Origin: Mycobacterium sp. UM_CSW
Lineage (GTDB): Bacteria; Actinomycetota; Actinomycetes; Mycobacteriales; Mycobacteriaceae
DNA: 64,000 nt
Direction: 5' to 3'
NCBI RefSeq assembly: GCF_000455205.1
Contig: NZ_AUWQ01000031.1
Coordinates: forward strand, 1 to 64,000
The notes under the pieces are model-generated. The model saw nothing but the letters and a program-made list of their open reading frames with translations, did no database searches and had not been told where the DNA came from. Numbering within the stretch: the first letter of the stretch is position 1; every line of letters starts with the position of its first letter. Shown one piece after another: positions 1 through 10,806 of this stretch. The translations under genes were made by a program, and so were the position numbers.

Positions 1-891
1 GCCACCGCCGCCGAACAGCGCCGAGAGCGCGATTCGCTGGGCATGCCCGGTGTCCTGGTACTCATCCAGCAGCACCACCCGGTACCGGTTCCGCAGCTCC
101 TCACCCACCTGTGGGAAGGCCACCGCCAGCCGCGCGGCCGACGCCATTTGCATGCCGAAGTCCATCGCCTTCGCGGCGTGCATCCGCTCGTGCAGCGCGT
201 CGAGCAGCGGCACCAGCTCGGCGCGCTCGGTCTGGGTGGCCAGCAGCCGCAGCAGCCACTGGCTGGGCCCCCGGTCGCGCTGGTAGGGGCCGGCCGGCAG
301 CGCGTGGATCAGCCGTTCCAGCTCAACGTGGGTGTCGCGGAGCTGGTCGGTGTCGACGAGGTGCTCGGCCAGCTGTCCCCACAACCGCAGCACCATCGAG
401 GTGACCGCGGCCGGTGTCTTGTCGGTGCGCAGCTCCCCGCGGTACCCGCTGACGACGTCGAAGGCCAGCTGCCACAGCTCGGTCTCGCCAAGCAGCCGGG
501 TGTCCGGCTCGACCGGCAGCAGCAGGCCGTGGTCGCGCAGCAGCGAGCCGGCGAAGGCGTGGTAGGTGCTGACCGTCGGGCTGCCTTCCGGGTCGAGGGT
601 CGCGCCGAGGCCGATGCCGGCCAGCCGGGCCAGCCGGGAGCGGACCCGGCGCAGCAGCTGGCCGGAGGCCTTGCGGGTGAACGTCAACCCGAGCACCTGG
701 CCGGGTGCGGCGTAGCCGTTGGCGACCAGCCACACCACCCGCGCCGCCATCGTCTCGGTCTTACCGGCGCCGGCCCCCGCGATGACGACCAGCGGCCCCG
801 GCGGCGCGGCGATGACGGCGGCCTGCTCGTCGGTGGGCGGGAAAAGGCCCAGCGCACAAGCCAATTCGGCCGGGGTGTAGCGCGGGCTCAC
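1..891 (-). CDS. adnB: AdnB subunit of the AdnAB helicase-nuclease (5' part only)
   Basis: Partial gene; 297 N-terminal residues are present and the 3' end lies beyond the window edge. The protein opens MSPRYTPAELACALG and has a Walker A (AGAGAGKT, residues 38-45), a UvrD-type motif Ia (LGLTFTRKASGQL) and a Walker B of the DEYQ type (LLDEYQDT, Asp276-Glu277). This fits the superfamily 1 motor of mycobacterial AdnB (Rv3201c), which partners AdnA in resecting double-strand breaks. The GTG start overlaps the adnA stop (GTGA), so translation is probably coupled and subunit output balanced. The RecB-type nuclease domain expected at the C terminus cannot be seen here. Confidence 0.93.
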   Translation of the reverse strand, partial: MSPRYTPAELACALGLFPPTDEQAAVIAAPPGPLVVIAGAGAGKTETMAARVVWLVANGYAAPGQVLGLTFTRKASGQLLRRVRSRLARLAGIGLGATLDPEGSPTVSTYHAFAGSLLRDHGLLLPVEPDTRLLGETELWQLAFDVVSGYRGELRTDKTPAAVTSMVLRLWGQLAEHLVDTDQLRDTHVELERLIHALPAGPYQRDRGPSQWLLRLLATQTERAELVPLLDALHERMHAAKAMDFGMQMASAARLAVAFPQVGEELRNRYRVVLLDEYQDTGHAQRIALSALFGGGG

Positions 892-3800
892 GACGCCGCC
901 CCGTCGACGTGGGCGGGGCAGCACCGCCGGATCGGGCAGTGCGTGCAGCCGTCGTTGCGCCGGGCGATGAACTGCGGCCCAGCCGTCGCGTCGGCGGCCC
1001 GCCGGACCAGGTCGCGCCATTCGTCGCGGGCCGCCGCGGTCAGCGGATCCTGCTCGCGCACAGTGGCGCCGCCGGCCCCCGTCTTGCCGACGTAGACCAG
1101 CCGCGCGCCGCCCGGCTCTTCGCCCGCGTCGATCATGCCCTCGGCCACCGCCAGCTGATACATCGCCAGCTGCGCGTGTTGTTGGGCGTCGTCCTTGCTG
1201 ACGGGCGACTTGCCGGTCTTGATGTCGACGATCACCAGCCGGCCGGCCGCGTCGCGCTCCAGCCGGTCGACCTGCCCGCGCAGCCGGATCTCGCCGCCGT
1301 CAGCGCGCGGCTGCGTCAGGGTCCCGTCGAGGCCCACCTCGACGCCGACCTCGGTCAGCTCGCCGCGGGTCTGCGCCCGCCACGCGACGAACGCTTCGAC
1401 CATGGCGCGGTGGCGGGCCAGCTCGTTGGCCGAATGCCACCGCGCCTCGAATGGCAGGTGTTGCCACGCGCGGTCCAGCTCGGCGAGCAGTTCCGATTCC
1501 GTTTTGGCCGGTTCGGCGATCAGCGCGTGCAGCACCGAGCCGATGGTGGAGCGCAGGTCCCGCGCGTCGGTTCCGCCGTGCCGCTCGGCCAGCCAACGCA
1601 GCGGGCAGTCGCTGAGCGTCTGCAGGGTCGACGGCGTCAGCGTGACAGGGTCGGCGGCGGCGCGTAACGGTTCGGTGGTGCTGACCGGGATAAGGCCGTG
1701 CCAGCCGGCCGGGTCGGCGCCGGGCACGCCGGCTTTGGCCAGCCGAGCCAATTGCGTTGCCGCGCAACGGCGCGCGGCATCGTCCACGGCTCCGTCGGGC
1801 GCGCACACGACGCCACGCAGCCGGCCGACCAGCGCCGCCGCGGACAACACTCGGGGCGCCGAGACCGGTTGTGCCGCAACGGGATCCCCGTCGGACCACT
1901 GCGCGATTTCGGAGAAGAACGCCGAGGGCAGCGCGGCGTCCCCGTCCGTCCCGTCCGTGTCGCTGTCCACCGCCGTCACCAGCAGCCGGCGGCGCGCCCG
2001 GCCCATGGCCGCCACCAGCAGCCTGCGCTCCTCGGCCAGCAGCGGAGCGCGCACCGAGGCGTCCCCGGTGACGCCGTCGAGCGCGTCGAGCAGCCGTTGC
2101 GTGTTCAGCACGCCGCCGCGCGGAACGGTGTTGGGCCACAACCCTTCCTGCAGGCCGGCGATGATCACGAAATCCCATTCGTGTCCCAGCGCGGCGTGGG
2201 CGCTGAGCACCCTGACCTGCTCCGCCTGCGACACCGGCTCGGGGTTGGCGCCGGGCAGCTGCAGCGCGGCGACGTGCTCGACGAGCCCGCGCAGCGACGC
2301 GCCGGGCGTGCGGGACACGTACTGGTCGGTGACGTCGAACAAGGCGGTGACGGCCTCGAGGTCCCTGGTGGCCTGGGCGCCGGCGGGGCCGCCGCGCTCG
2401 CTGGCCGACAGCCAGCGGCGCTGCAGGCCGGACCGATGCCAGGCGGCCCAGAGGGTGTAGCGCGGGTCTTGGCCCTCGCCGTGGCAGCGCGCGGCCGCGT
2501 CCAGGACGGCCCGCACCCGACCCAGCGCGCGGGCGTGCGGCCCGGGCAGGGGCGCGTCGGCCTGCAGGGCCGCGACGAGAAGGTCGCCGAGGTCGTCAGG
2601 CGCACGATCGGCGTTGGCGCGCCGCAGGGTTCGGCGCAGTTGCCGCAGCGACACCGGGTCGACGCGGCCGATGGGTCCGGCCAGCAACGCCAACGCCTGC
2701 TCACCGTTGAGCCCGTCCGCGGTGGCCGCCAGCGCCGTGAGCAGCGCACGCGCCGCCGGCTCGTCCGACAGCGGTCCGCTTGACGCGGGGGCGGCCACGG
2801 GGACGCCGGCGGCGGCCAGGGCGCGCGGCAACCGCGCCCCGGCGCGGGGCACCGACCGCACGATGACGGCCATCTGCGACCACGGAATCCCGTCGATCAG
2901 GTGGGCACGCCGCAACGCGTCGGCGATCAGGGCCGCCTCCGCATGCGCCGACGCGGCCAGTCGGGCGGTGACGGATCCCTCGTCGGGCCCGACGCCCTCG
3001 ATGCACCTGCCCGCGCCGCCGCCGGGCAACCGGCGCGCGATGCCGCTGACGGCGCGTGCGACGGCGGGCGCGCAGCGATGGGATGCCGCGAGCGTCACCG
3101 ACGGTGAATCGTCGGTCAACAGCCCCGACGCCTCGCCGCCCCGGAAGCCGAACACCGCCTGGTTGGGATCACCGGCGACCAACGTCACCTCGGTGCCGGC
3201 GGCCAGCACCCGAACCAGGCGGGCGGCCTGCGGGTCGAGCTGCTGGGCGTCGTCGATCAGCAGGACGCGCACCCGGGCACGTTCGGCCGCCAGCAATTCC
3301 GGGTCGACGGCAAACGCCTCCAACGCGGCCCCGACCAACTCGGCGGCGCCGAGCGCCGGCGAGGTCGCCTGCGGCGCCGCCGTCCCGACCGCCGCGCGCA
3401 GTAGCATCACCTGCTCGTACTGCCGCGCGAATTGGCCCGCGGCGGCCCATTCGCCACGCCCGCGCAGACGTCCCAGCCGCTCCAATTCCTGCGGGTCGAC
3501 GCCCCGTTCGGCGCAGCGCGCCAACAGGTTTCGCAGCTCGGTGGCGAAGCCGGCGGTGGCCAGCGCGGGCCGCAGGTGGGACGGCCACGCGCTCGCCGCC
3601 CGGGGCCCGTCTTCGAGGTCGCCGGCCAGCAGTTCGCGGATGATGGCGTCCTGTTCGGCGCTGGTGAGCAGCCGCGGCGGCGGATCGCCGGCGCGCTCGG
3701 CGGCCCGGCGCAACACCGCGTACGCGTAGCTGTGCACGGTGCGGACCAGCGGCTCGCGCACCGCGGCACGGCCCGCGGCATTACTTGATCGCAGCAGCGC

Positions 3801-4013
3801 CGTCGTCAACGCGCTGCGCGCCCGCGGCCCCATCCGCCCGGAACCGGTAAGCAGCAGAACCGATTCCGGATCGACACCCGCGCCGATCTGGGCGATCGCG
3901 GCGTCGACCAACAGGCTGCTCTTGCCGGTGCCGGGCCCGCCCAGGACACGCACCCGTCCGCGCAGGCCGGGCGCCAGCACAGCGCGGGCCTCGTCGTCCC
4001 AGGTGTATGACAT
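888..4013 (-). CDS. adnA: AdnA subunit of the AdnAB helicase-nuclease
   Basis: 1041 residues from the ATG at 4013; an in-frame ATG at 4025 would add four. The N-terminal half is a UvrD-like motor with Walker A GGPGTGKSS (residues 25-33) and a DDAQ-type Walker B (LLIDDAQQLD). The C-terminal part is a RecB-family nuclease: GQVDRLE and VDIKTGK give the catalytic Asp and Lys, and a cysteine upstream (LSDCPLRW) plus the terminal CTHCPIRRCC cluster look like the iron-sulphur ligands of AddB/AdnA nucleases. Established family role: with AdnB it unwinds and degrades DNA ends for recombination. It is followed immediately by adnB with a 4-nt overlap. Length is close to that of the H37Rv homologue Rv3202c. 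Confidence 0.94.
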   Translation of the reverse strand: MSYTWDDEARAVLAPGLRGRVRVLGGPGTGKSSLLVDAAIAQIGAGVDPESVLLLTGSGRMGPRARSALTTALLRSSNAAGRAAVREPLVRTVHSYAYAVLRRAAERAGDPPPRLLTSAEQDAIIRELLAGDLEDGPRAASAWPSHLRPALATAGFATELRNLLARCAERGVDPQELERLGRLRGRGEWAAAGQFARQYEQVMLLRAAVGTAAPQATSPALGAAELVGAALEAFAVDPELLAAERARVRVLLIDDAQQLDPQAARLVRVLAAGTEVTLVAGDPNQAVFGFRGGEASGLLTDDSPSVTLAASHRCAPAVARAVSGIARRLPGGGAGRCIEGVGPDEGSVTARLAASAHAEAALIADALRRAHLIDGIPWSQMAVIVRSVPRAGARLPRALAAAGVPVAAPASSGPLSDEPAARALLTALAATADGLNGEQALALLAGPIGRVDPVSLRQLRRTLRRANADRAPDDLGDLLVAALQADAPLPGPHARALGRVRAVLDAAARCHGEGQDPRYTLWAAWHRSGLQRRWLSASERGGPAGAQATRDLEAVTALFDVTDQYVSRTPGASLRGLVEHVAALQLPGANPEPVSQAEQVRVLSAHAALGHEWDFVIIAGLQEGLWPNTVPRGGVLNTQRLLDALDGVTGDASVRAPLLAEERRLLVAAMGRARRRLLVTAVDSDTDGTDGDAALPSAFFSEIAQWSDGDPVAAQPVSAPRVLSAAALVGRLRGVVCAPDGAVDDAARRCAATQLARLAKAGVPGADPAGWHGLIPVSTTEPLRAAADPVTLTPSTLQTLSDCPLRWLAERHGGTDARDLRSTIGSVLHALIAEPAKTESELLAELDRAWQHLPFEARWHSANELARHRAMVEAFVAWRAQTRGELTEVGVEVGLDGTLTQPRADGGEIRLRGQVDRLERDAAGRLVIVDIKTGKSPVSKDDAQQHAQLAMYQLAVAEGMIDAGEEPGGARLVYVGKTGAGGATVREQDPLTAAARDEWRDLVRRAADATAGPQFIARRNDGCTHCPIRRCCPAHVDGAAS

Positions 4014-4089
4014 GGCTGCATGCAATCACGAGGGTCTGACAGCTTCCGGGATACTGGACCCGAGAAACCGAAACGCGAGGAGGGGATGG

Positions 4090-4287
4090 ATGAGCAACGG
4101 TCCCGATGACGTGGTGCCCGAGGCGGACGCGGCCGAACAGCGCCTGCCCCTCGACCCGGAGGAGGAGGCCGGCCTGGACACGGCCTACCTCGACGCCGCC
4201 GCAGATCGCGATGCCAACGAGGCGGACGTCATCGAGCAGGCGTACATCGTCCCGGTCGACGACGACTGGGACGACTCCGCCGGGTGA
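4090..4287 (+). CDS. small acidic conserved hypothetical protein
   Basis: 65 residues starting MSNGPDDVVPEAD. It is strongly acidic throughout (long Asp/Glu runs, for example DDDWDD near the C terminus) with almost no basic residues, no signal peptide and no membrane segment. The start is supported by a purine-rich GGAGGGG-type ribosome site just upstream (about 4079-4085). The stop overlaps the GTG of lipV (GTGA), so the two are almost certainly co-transcribed and coupled. It lies divergently from adnA, with 76 bases between the starts. I do not recognise a domain. An acidic partner or DNA-mimic role would be speculation. Confidence 0.72.
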   Translation: MSNGPDDVVPEADAAEQRLPLDPEEEAGLDTAYLDAAADRDANEADVIEQAYIVPVDDDWDDSAG

Positions 4288-5081
4288 CCGCCGACCTGCA
4301 CGTCCACCGTTACGGCCCGGGTGGTCCGGTGCGGATGCTTGCCCTGCACGGGCTGACCGGTTACGGCGGGCGCTGGCAACATCTGGCCGGCTATCTGCCC
4401 GAAATCGCAATCGCCGCACCGGATTTGCTCGGCCACGGTCGATCGTCCTGGGCGGCGCCGTGGACCATCGACGCCAACGTCTCGGCGCTTGCAGCGTTGC
4501 TCGACGACGCAGCCGCCTCTAAAGGAGGGGCGCCGGTGCTGGTGGTCGGGCACTCGTTCGGCGGGGCACTGGCGCTGCAATTGGCCGCGGCTCACCCGGA
4601 CCGGGTGGCGGCGCTGCTGCTGCTCGACCCGGCGGTCGGGCTGGACGGTGGCTGGATGCGCGACATCGCGGAGGCGATGTTCTCCTCCCCCGACTACCGC
4701 GGCGCCAGGGAGGCCCGCATGGAGAAGTCCGTCGGGTCCTGGTCGGACGTGGACCCCGCCTGGCTCGACACCGAGATCGACGAGCACCTGATCGAGCTGC
4801 CCAACGGGCGTTACGGCTGGCGCGTCAGCATGCCGGCCATGATGTCGTACTGGAGCGAGCTGGCCCGGGAGGCCGCGCTGCCGCGGGTCGGAACGGCGAC
4901 GACGCTCGTGCGGGCCAAGCAGACGTCGCCACCGTACGTCAGCGACGAGTTGATCGAAGGACTGCACGGGCGTCTCGGCCCCGATTTTCGGTTGCTGGAT
5001 TTCGACTGCGATCACATGGTGTCGCATTCCCGGCCCACCGAGGTCGCGGCGTTGATCCGCGAGCTGCTGAAAGACCACTGA
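4284..5081 (+). CDS. lipV: alpha/beta-hydrolase, LipV-like esterase
   Basis: 265 residues. The nucleophile elbow is GHSFGG with Ser91, and the oxyanion region near the N terminus is LHGLTGYGGRW. The catalytic His is probably in CDHMVSHSR near the C terminus. H37Rv LipV (Rv3203) is a characterised esterase of similar size, and this gene occupies the same position between the adnA region and the alkyltransferase-like gene. The GTG start overlaps the preceding small acidic gene, and the next gene starts 2 bases after the stop, so a three-gene unit is likely. No signal peptide is visible, so a cytoplasmic or membrane-peripheral enzyme is expected. Natural substrate unknown. Confidence 0.88.
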   Translation: MTADLHVHRYGPGGPVRMLALHGLTGYGGRWQHLAGYLPEIAIAAPDLLGHGRSSWAAPWTIDANVSALAALLDDAAASKGGAPVLVVGHSFGGALALQLAAAHPDRVAALLLLDPAVGLDGGWMRDIAEAMFSSPDYRGAREARMEKSVGSWSDVDPAWLDTEIDEHLIELPNGRYGWRVSMPAMMSYWSELAREAALPRVGTATTLVRAKQTSPPYVSDELIEGLHGRLGPDFRLLDFDCDHMVSHSRPTEVAALIRELLKDH

Positions 5082-5083
5082 CC

Positions 5084-5392
5084 GTGGCGCCGGTGACCGA
5101 CGAGCAGGTCGAGCGGGTGCGTGCGCTGGTCGCGGCGATCCCCTCCGGGCGGGTCGCCACCTACGGCGACATCGCCTCTGTCGCAGGGCTTTCCAGCCCC
5201 CGTATCGTCGGGTGGGTGATGCGGACCGACTCCTCGGACCTGCCCTGGCACCGGGTGATCACCGCGTCCGGGCGCCCCGCGCGGCACCTGACCACCCGAC
5301 AGCTGGAGCTGCTGCGCGCCGAAGGTGTGCTGGCCGTCGACGGCAAGATCGCGCTGGCCGAGGTCCGCTACGAGTTCCCGCGCGGGAGTTAG
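5084..5392 (+). CDS. alkyltransferase-like protein (ATL), DNA-base damage sensor
   Basis: 102 residues from a GTG start. It matches the DNA-binding C-terminal domain of O6-alkylguanine-DNA alkyltransferase: a helix-turn-helix region with GRVATYGDIA, then LPWHRVITASG where true transferases have PCHRV. The acceptor cysteine is replaced by tryptophan, the hallmark of ATL proteins. ATLs bind O6-alkylguanine without repairing it and are thought to hand lesions to nucleotide excision repair. Nothing in the sequence suggests a methyltransferase that modifies DNA, although the H37Rv homologue (Rv3204) has been labelled so. The gene follows lipV by 2 bases. Confidence 0.92.
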   Translation: MAPVTDEQVERVRALVAAIPSGRVATYGDIASVAGLSSPRIVGWVMRTDSSDLPWHRVITASGRPARHLTTRQLELLRAEGVLAVDGKIALAEVRYEFPRGS

Positions 5393-5410
5393 CGGCGACT
5401 GGGCCGTCCA

Positions 5411-5500
5411 GTGTGCATTCACGGCTTTGAGTGTGAGTCCACGGTGCAGATTTCGCGGATCTACCGCCGCCCACATGCACTCAAAGCCGTGGGTTCACAC
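5411..5500. repeat. long inverted repeat between convergent genes
   Basis: The arms CACGGCTTTGAGTG (5420-5433) and CACTCAAAGCCGTG (5478-5491) are perfect complements. The match extends imperfectly to 5411 and 5500 (about 22 of 25 positions). A third copy of the GTGTGA-TCCACGG half lies at 5431-5444 inside the loop. It sits between the ATL gene and the convergent gene ending at 5519, so it could serve as a bidirectional terminator. The internal extra copy looks more like a small repetitive element. Confidence 0.75.
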
Positions 5501-5518
5501 TCAAGCGTGTGACTAAGG

Positions 5519-6373
5519 CTAGAGCACCAGCCGGACCAGGGCCGCCGTGCGGGCCAGGCCCGGGAACGCCTCGGCCGTCGACCGCGGGTGCAGCGCATGC
5601 ACCGCCAAGCGAAACATCAAGGCCCGCAACAACATCTGCGGCCACTCGGGCAGCGCGTTCCAGCGTTCGATGAGCCCGTCGTCGGCCTCGCCCCAGGACA
5701 GCGCGTCGACAACGACGACACCCGCCGCCCACGAGGCGGGCCGCCAGTAAGGGGTGATGTCGGTGATGCCCGGCGCCGCGGTTCCGATGAAAAGCACTGT
5801 GCCGTAAAGGTCTCCGTGGACCAGCTGGTTGGGACTCTTGGTCGGCTTGCGCAGCGTGGCGAGCTGGTTGATGAGCTCGACCGACTTCTCGGCGTCCGAC
5901 GACGGCGGTGCCGTGCGCGCGCCCGGCGGCACCGACGCGAGCGGCCGTTCTTCCCACGCGGCCCGGTCGGCGGCGATGAAGACGTCGACGTCGCCCCACG
6001 GCGCGGTCGGGCCCTGGGTCAGGAAGCGGGGGCGTTCCAGCTTGCCGGTCGCCTCGTGCAGGCGCACCGCCGCCGAGACGACCTCGTCATGCCGCGGCTC
6101 GGGCGTCCCCGCAACGAAGGTGTCGGCCCGCCACCCGGACACCACGTAGCGCCCGTCGGTGGAGCGAACCGGCCGGGCCAGCCGGACGCCGTCGACGAAC
6201 AATGTCTCGCGCACCCGGGCCGACCAGGCCGCGCGGGCGTGGTCGGCGACGATCGACAGCACGACCTCGCCGCACCGCCAGCCGCCTTCCCAGCTTGCCC
6301 CCAGCGGGATTGGCTTCACGCCCGTCAAACCAAACGCCGCCAGCACATGCTCCGGCGGTGGCTCGACTGTCAC
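5519..6373 (-). CDS. phosphotransferase-fold conserved protein (TIGR02569-like)
   Basis: 284 residues from GTG (MTVEPPPEHVLAAFG). The fold resembles aminoglycoside/choline-type phosphotransferases: LVHGDLYGTVLF recalls the catalytic HGD loop and GITDITPYW recalls the metal-binding loop. In the actinobacterial family recalled here (Rv3205c, TIGR02569) the motifs are degenerate: the HGD loop lacks the usual Asn and the second Asp motif is DITP. Enzymatic activity is therefore uncertain. It lies downstream of moeZ on the same strand with 36 bases between them, so it may share its transcript. Confidence 0.8.
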   Translation of the reverse strand: MTVEPPPEHVLAAFGLTGVKPIPLGASWEGGWRCGEVVLSIVADHARAAWSARVRETLFVDGVRLARPVRSTDGRYVVSGWRADTFVAGTPEPRHDEVVSAAVRLHEATGKLERPRFLTQGPTAPWGDVDVFIAADRAAWEERPLASVPPGARTAPPSSDAEKSVELINQLATLRKPTKSPNQLVHGDLYGTVLFIGTAAPGITDITPYWRPASWAAGVVVVDALSWGEADDGLIERWNALPEWPQMLLRALMFRLAVHALHPRSTAEAFPGLARTAALVRLVL

Positions 6374-6409
6374 ACCGGTAGCGTAATGGAGCCGATCGGC
6401 GGTATCGGG

Positions 6410-7591
6410 TCAGTACATCACCATGTCGGGCTGCATCTGTTGGGCCCACGCCACGATGCCGCCCTGTAAATGCACCGCGTCCGAGAATCCGGCTTTCTTC
6501 ACCGCGGCCAGCGCCTCGGCCGAGCGCACGCCGGTCTTGCAGTACAGCACGGCCTTGCGGTCGTGAGGCAGCTGCGCCAGGCCCTCACCGGAGCTGATCA
6601 GCGACTTCGGGATCAGCTGGGCGCCGTCGATGTGGTTGATGTCCCACTCCACCGGCTCGCGAACGTCGATCAGGGCCAACTTGGTGCCGGAGTCCAGCAA
6701 CGCGCGCAACTCTTGCGGGGTGATGGCCGATCCGCCGGCGGTGACGTCCGCGGGCGCCCCGCCGCAGAACTCCTCGTAATCGGCGAGCCCGGTGATCCCG
6801 GGCGCCGTCGGGTCCTTGCGGATGCGGATCGTGCGGTAGCTCATCTCCAGCGCGTCGTAGATCATCAGCCGGCCCAGCAGCGACTCGCCGATCCCGGTGA
6901 TCAGCTTGATCGCCTCGGTGCCCATCACCGACGCGATGGACGCGCAGATGATGCCCAGCACCCCGCCCTCGGCGCAGGACGGGACCAGCCCGGGCGGCGG
7001 CGGCTCCGGATAGAGGTCGCGGTAGTTCAGGCCCCTGCCGTCGGGGGCGTCCTCCCAGAACACCGACACCTGGCCCTCAAAGCGATAGATCGACCCCCAC
7101 ACGTGTGGCTTGCCGGCCAGCACCGCCGCGTCGTTGACCAGATACCGGGTGGCGAAGTTGTCGGCGCCGTCCAGGATCAGGTCGTACTGGCGGAACAGGT
7201 CGACCGCGTTGCGCGGCTCCAGCCGGAACTCGTGCAACCGCACGTCGACCAACGGGTTGATGGCGGCGATCGATTCGCGCGCCGACTGGGCCTTCGACCG
7301 CCCGACGTCGGCGACGCCGTGGATGATCTGGCGCTGCAGGTTGGACTCGTCCACGACGTCGAAGTCGACGATGCCGATGGTGCCCACGCCCGCCGCGGCC
7401 AGGTAGAGCAACGCGGGAGCGCCGAGCCCGCCGGCGCCGATCACCAGCACCCGGGCGTTCTTCAGCCGCTTCTGACCGTCGACGCCCAGGTCGGGAATGA
7501 TCAAGTGGCGGCTGTAGCGGGCCACCTCGTCGCGGCTCAACTGGGCTGCGGGCTCGACCAGCGGCGGCAGTGACGTCTCGGATGTCGACAC
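6410..7591 (-). CDS. moeZ: MoeZ/MoeB adenylyltransferase-sulfurtransferase
   Basis: 393 residues from the GTG at 7591, chosen because GAGGAG lies 7 bases upstream and the product opens STSETSLPPLVEPA as in mycobacterial MoeZ. The N-terminal E1-like domain has the nucleotide loop GAGGLGAPALLYLAAAG and ARYSRHLIIPDLG. The C-terminal rhodanese domain carries the persulfide cysteine in LYCKTGVRSAEA (about Cys351). The family adenylates the C-terminal glycine of small sulfur carriers (CysO, MoaD-type) and loads sulfur on them, serving cysteine and molybdopterin synthesis. Homologue of Rv3206c. Confidence 0.95.
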   Translation of the reverse strand: MSTSETSLPPLVEPAAQLSRDEVARYSRHLIIPDLGVDGQKRLKNARVLVIGAGGLGAPALLYLAAAGVGTIGIVDFDVVDESNLQRQIIHGVADVGRSKAQSARESIAAINPLVDVRLHEFRLEPRNAVDLFRQYDLILDGADNFATRYLVNDAAVLAGKPHVWGSIYRFEGQVSVFWEDAPDGRGLNYRDLYPEPPPPGLVPSCAEGGVLGIICASIASVMGTEAIKLITGIGESLLGRLMIYDALEMSYRTIRIRKDPTAPGITGLADYEEFCGGAPADVTAGGSAITPQELRALLDSGTKLALIDVREPVEWDINHIDGAQLIPKSLISSGEGLAQLPHDRKAVLYCKTGVRSAEALAAVKKAGFSDAVHLQGGIVAWAQQMQPDMVMY

Positions 7592-7691
7592 CGGACAACT
7601 CCTCGGTAGCTTCTCTTTTCCATCACAGCAGTTGGGCCAAGCAACGGCAAACAAGCACGGTCGCTTCCCGGCCGGACTCCCGCGAACGCCG

Positions 7692-7743
7692 CGCTGGCGT
7701 GACGCTCGAGGCCGAGGGTCACGCTGGCGTGACGCTCGAGGCC
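7692..7743. repeat. 22-bp direct repeat, two copies, 30-bp period
   Basis: CGCTGGCGTGACGCTCGAGG followed by CC occurs at 7692-7713 and again, identical, at 7722-7743. It lies between moeZ and the 3' end of the DUF3152 gene. It has no inverted-repeat structure of note. It may be a short tandem (VNTR-like) element, since the 8 bases between copies are GAGGGTCA. Confidence 0.8.
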
Positions 7744-7747
7744 CGAG

Positions 7748-9890
<2,143 letters not shown>

Positions 9891-10109
9891 GGTGGCCCCT
9901 TCCGTTCGTATCAATGGCGTTGAAGTCGTCAGACGTGTCAGCAGCAGGCTAGTGGACGCGCCTTCACCGCATGTCTCCCCGGCCCCCCGGTTCGCGGTAA
10001 GCGAACCGCGGCCCGACCGAAGATAACGATTCGCTCCCAGCTCGGCCAACATGGCGTTCGTCGACCAGTCGCCCATAGTCACATCGGTAACATCGGCACC
10101 ATCAGAAAC

Positions 10110-10805
10110 ATGCTCACCGATCGTCTCGGCCCGGTTTACGACTACCCCGACGACGACTACGACGGAGCCGACACCGAGGACCTGGGCGGCTACGGCGACC
10201 TCGCCTGGCCGGCCGACACCCGCTGGCGCCCCGCCGCCGCGATCCTGGGTGCGGTGGTGGCCCTGGGCGCCGTCGCGACCGCCGTCATCATCAACAGCGG
10301 CGACAGCGCGTCGACGAAGGCGACCGTCGGGGCGCCGCAGCCCCGGACTTTGACCTCCGCGCCGCCCGCACCCAGAACTCCGGTCGCCCAGCCCAGCCCG
10401 TCGCCGACCACATTGCCGCCCGAGACGGTGACCACCCTGGCCCCACCGCCGAGCGCGTCCACCACCACGCTGCCGACGCCGACGCCGACCGCGGCGCCGC
10501 CCCCGACGGACGCACCGCCGCCGGTCGTGCTGAACCCGCGCACCGTGATCTACAGCGTCACCGGCACGAAACAGCTGCTTGACCTGGTCAACGTGGTGTA
10601 CACCGACGCCCGCGGCTACCCGCAAACGGAGTTCAACGTGTCGCTTCCTTGGTCGAAGGTGGTCGTTTTGAACCCGGGTGTGACGACGGAGTCGGTGGTC
10701 GCGACCAGCTTCATGGGCCGGCTCAATTGCGCGATCGTCAACGCCGCCGGTCAGCCGGTGGTGTCGTCGGCCAACAACGGCGTGATGGCGACCTGCACCC
10801 GCTAG
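10110..10805 (+). CDS. MmpS-like membrane protein with Thr/Pro-rich linker
   Basis: 231 residues. An acidic cytoplasmic N terminus (YDYPDDDYDGAD) is followed by one transmembrane helix (about residues 46-66, AAAILGAVVALGAVATAVII). Next comes a long Pro/Thr/Ala-rich linker (about 70-145), and last a C-terminal beta-rich domain (VIYSVTGTKQLLDLVNVVYT) resembling the periplasmic domain of MmpS proteins. MmpS proteins support MmpL lipid exporters, but no mmpL lies nearby. Homologue of Rv3209. No strong ribosome site precedes the ATG, so the start is slightly uncertain. The 219 bases upstream (9891-10109) show no further gene. Confidence 0.85.
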   Translation: MLTDRLGPVYDYPDDDYDGADTEDLGGYGDLAWPADTRWRPAAAILGAVVALGAVATAVIINSGDSASTKATVGAPQPRTLTSAPPAPRTPVAQPSPSPTTLPPETVTTLAPPPSASTTTLPTPTPTAAPPPTDAPPPVVLNPRTVIYSVTGTKQLLDLVNVVYTDARGYPQTEFNVSLPWSKVVVLNPGVTTESVVATSFMGRLNCAIVNAAGQPVVSSANNGVMATCTR

Positions 10806-10806
10806 A

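Noticed and set aside
5084-5392. Functional DNA methyltransferase or alkyl transferase
   Set aside because: The acceptor Cys is replaced by Trp (PWHRV), so it cannot transfer alkyl groups.
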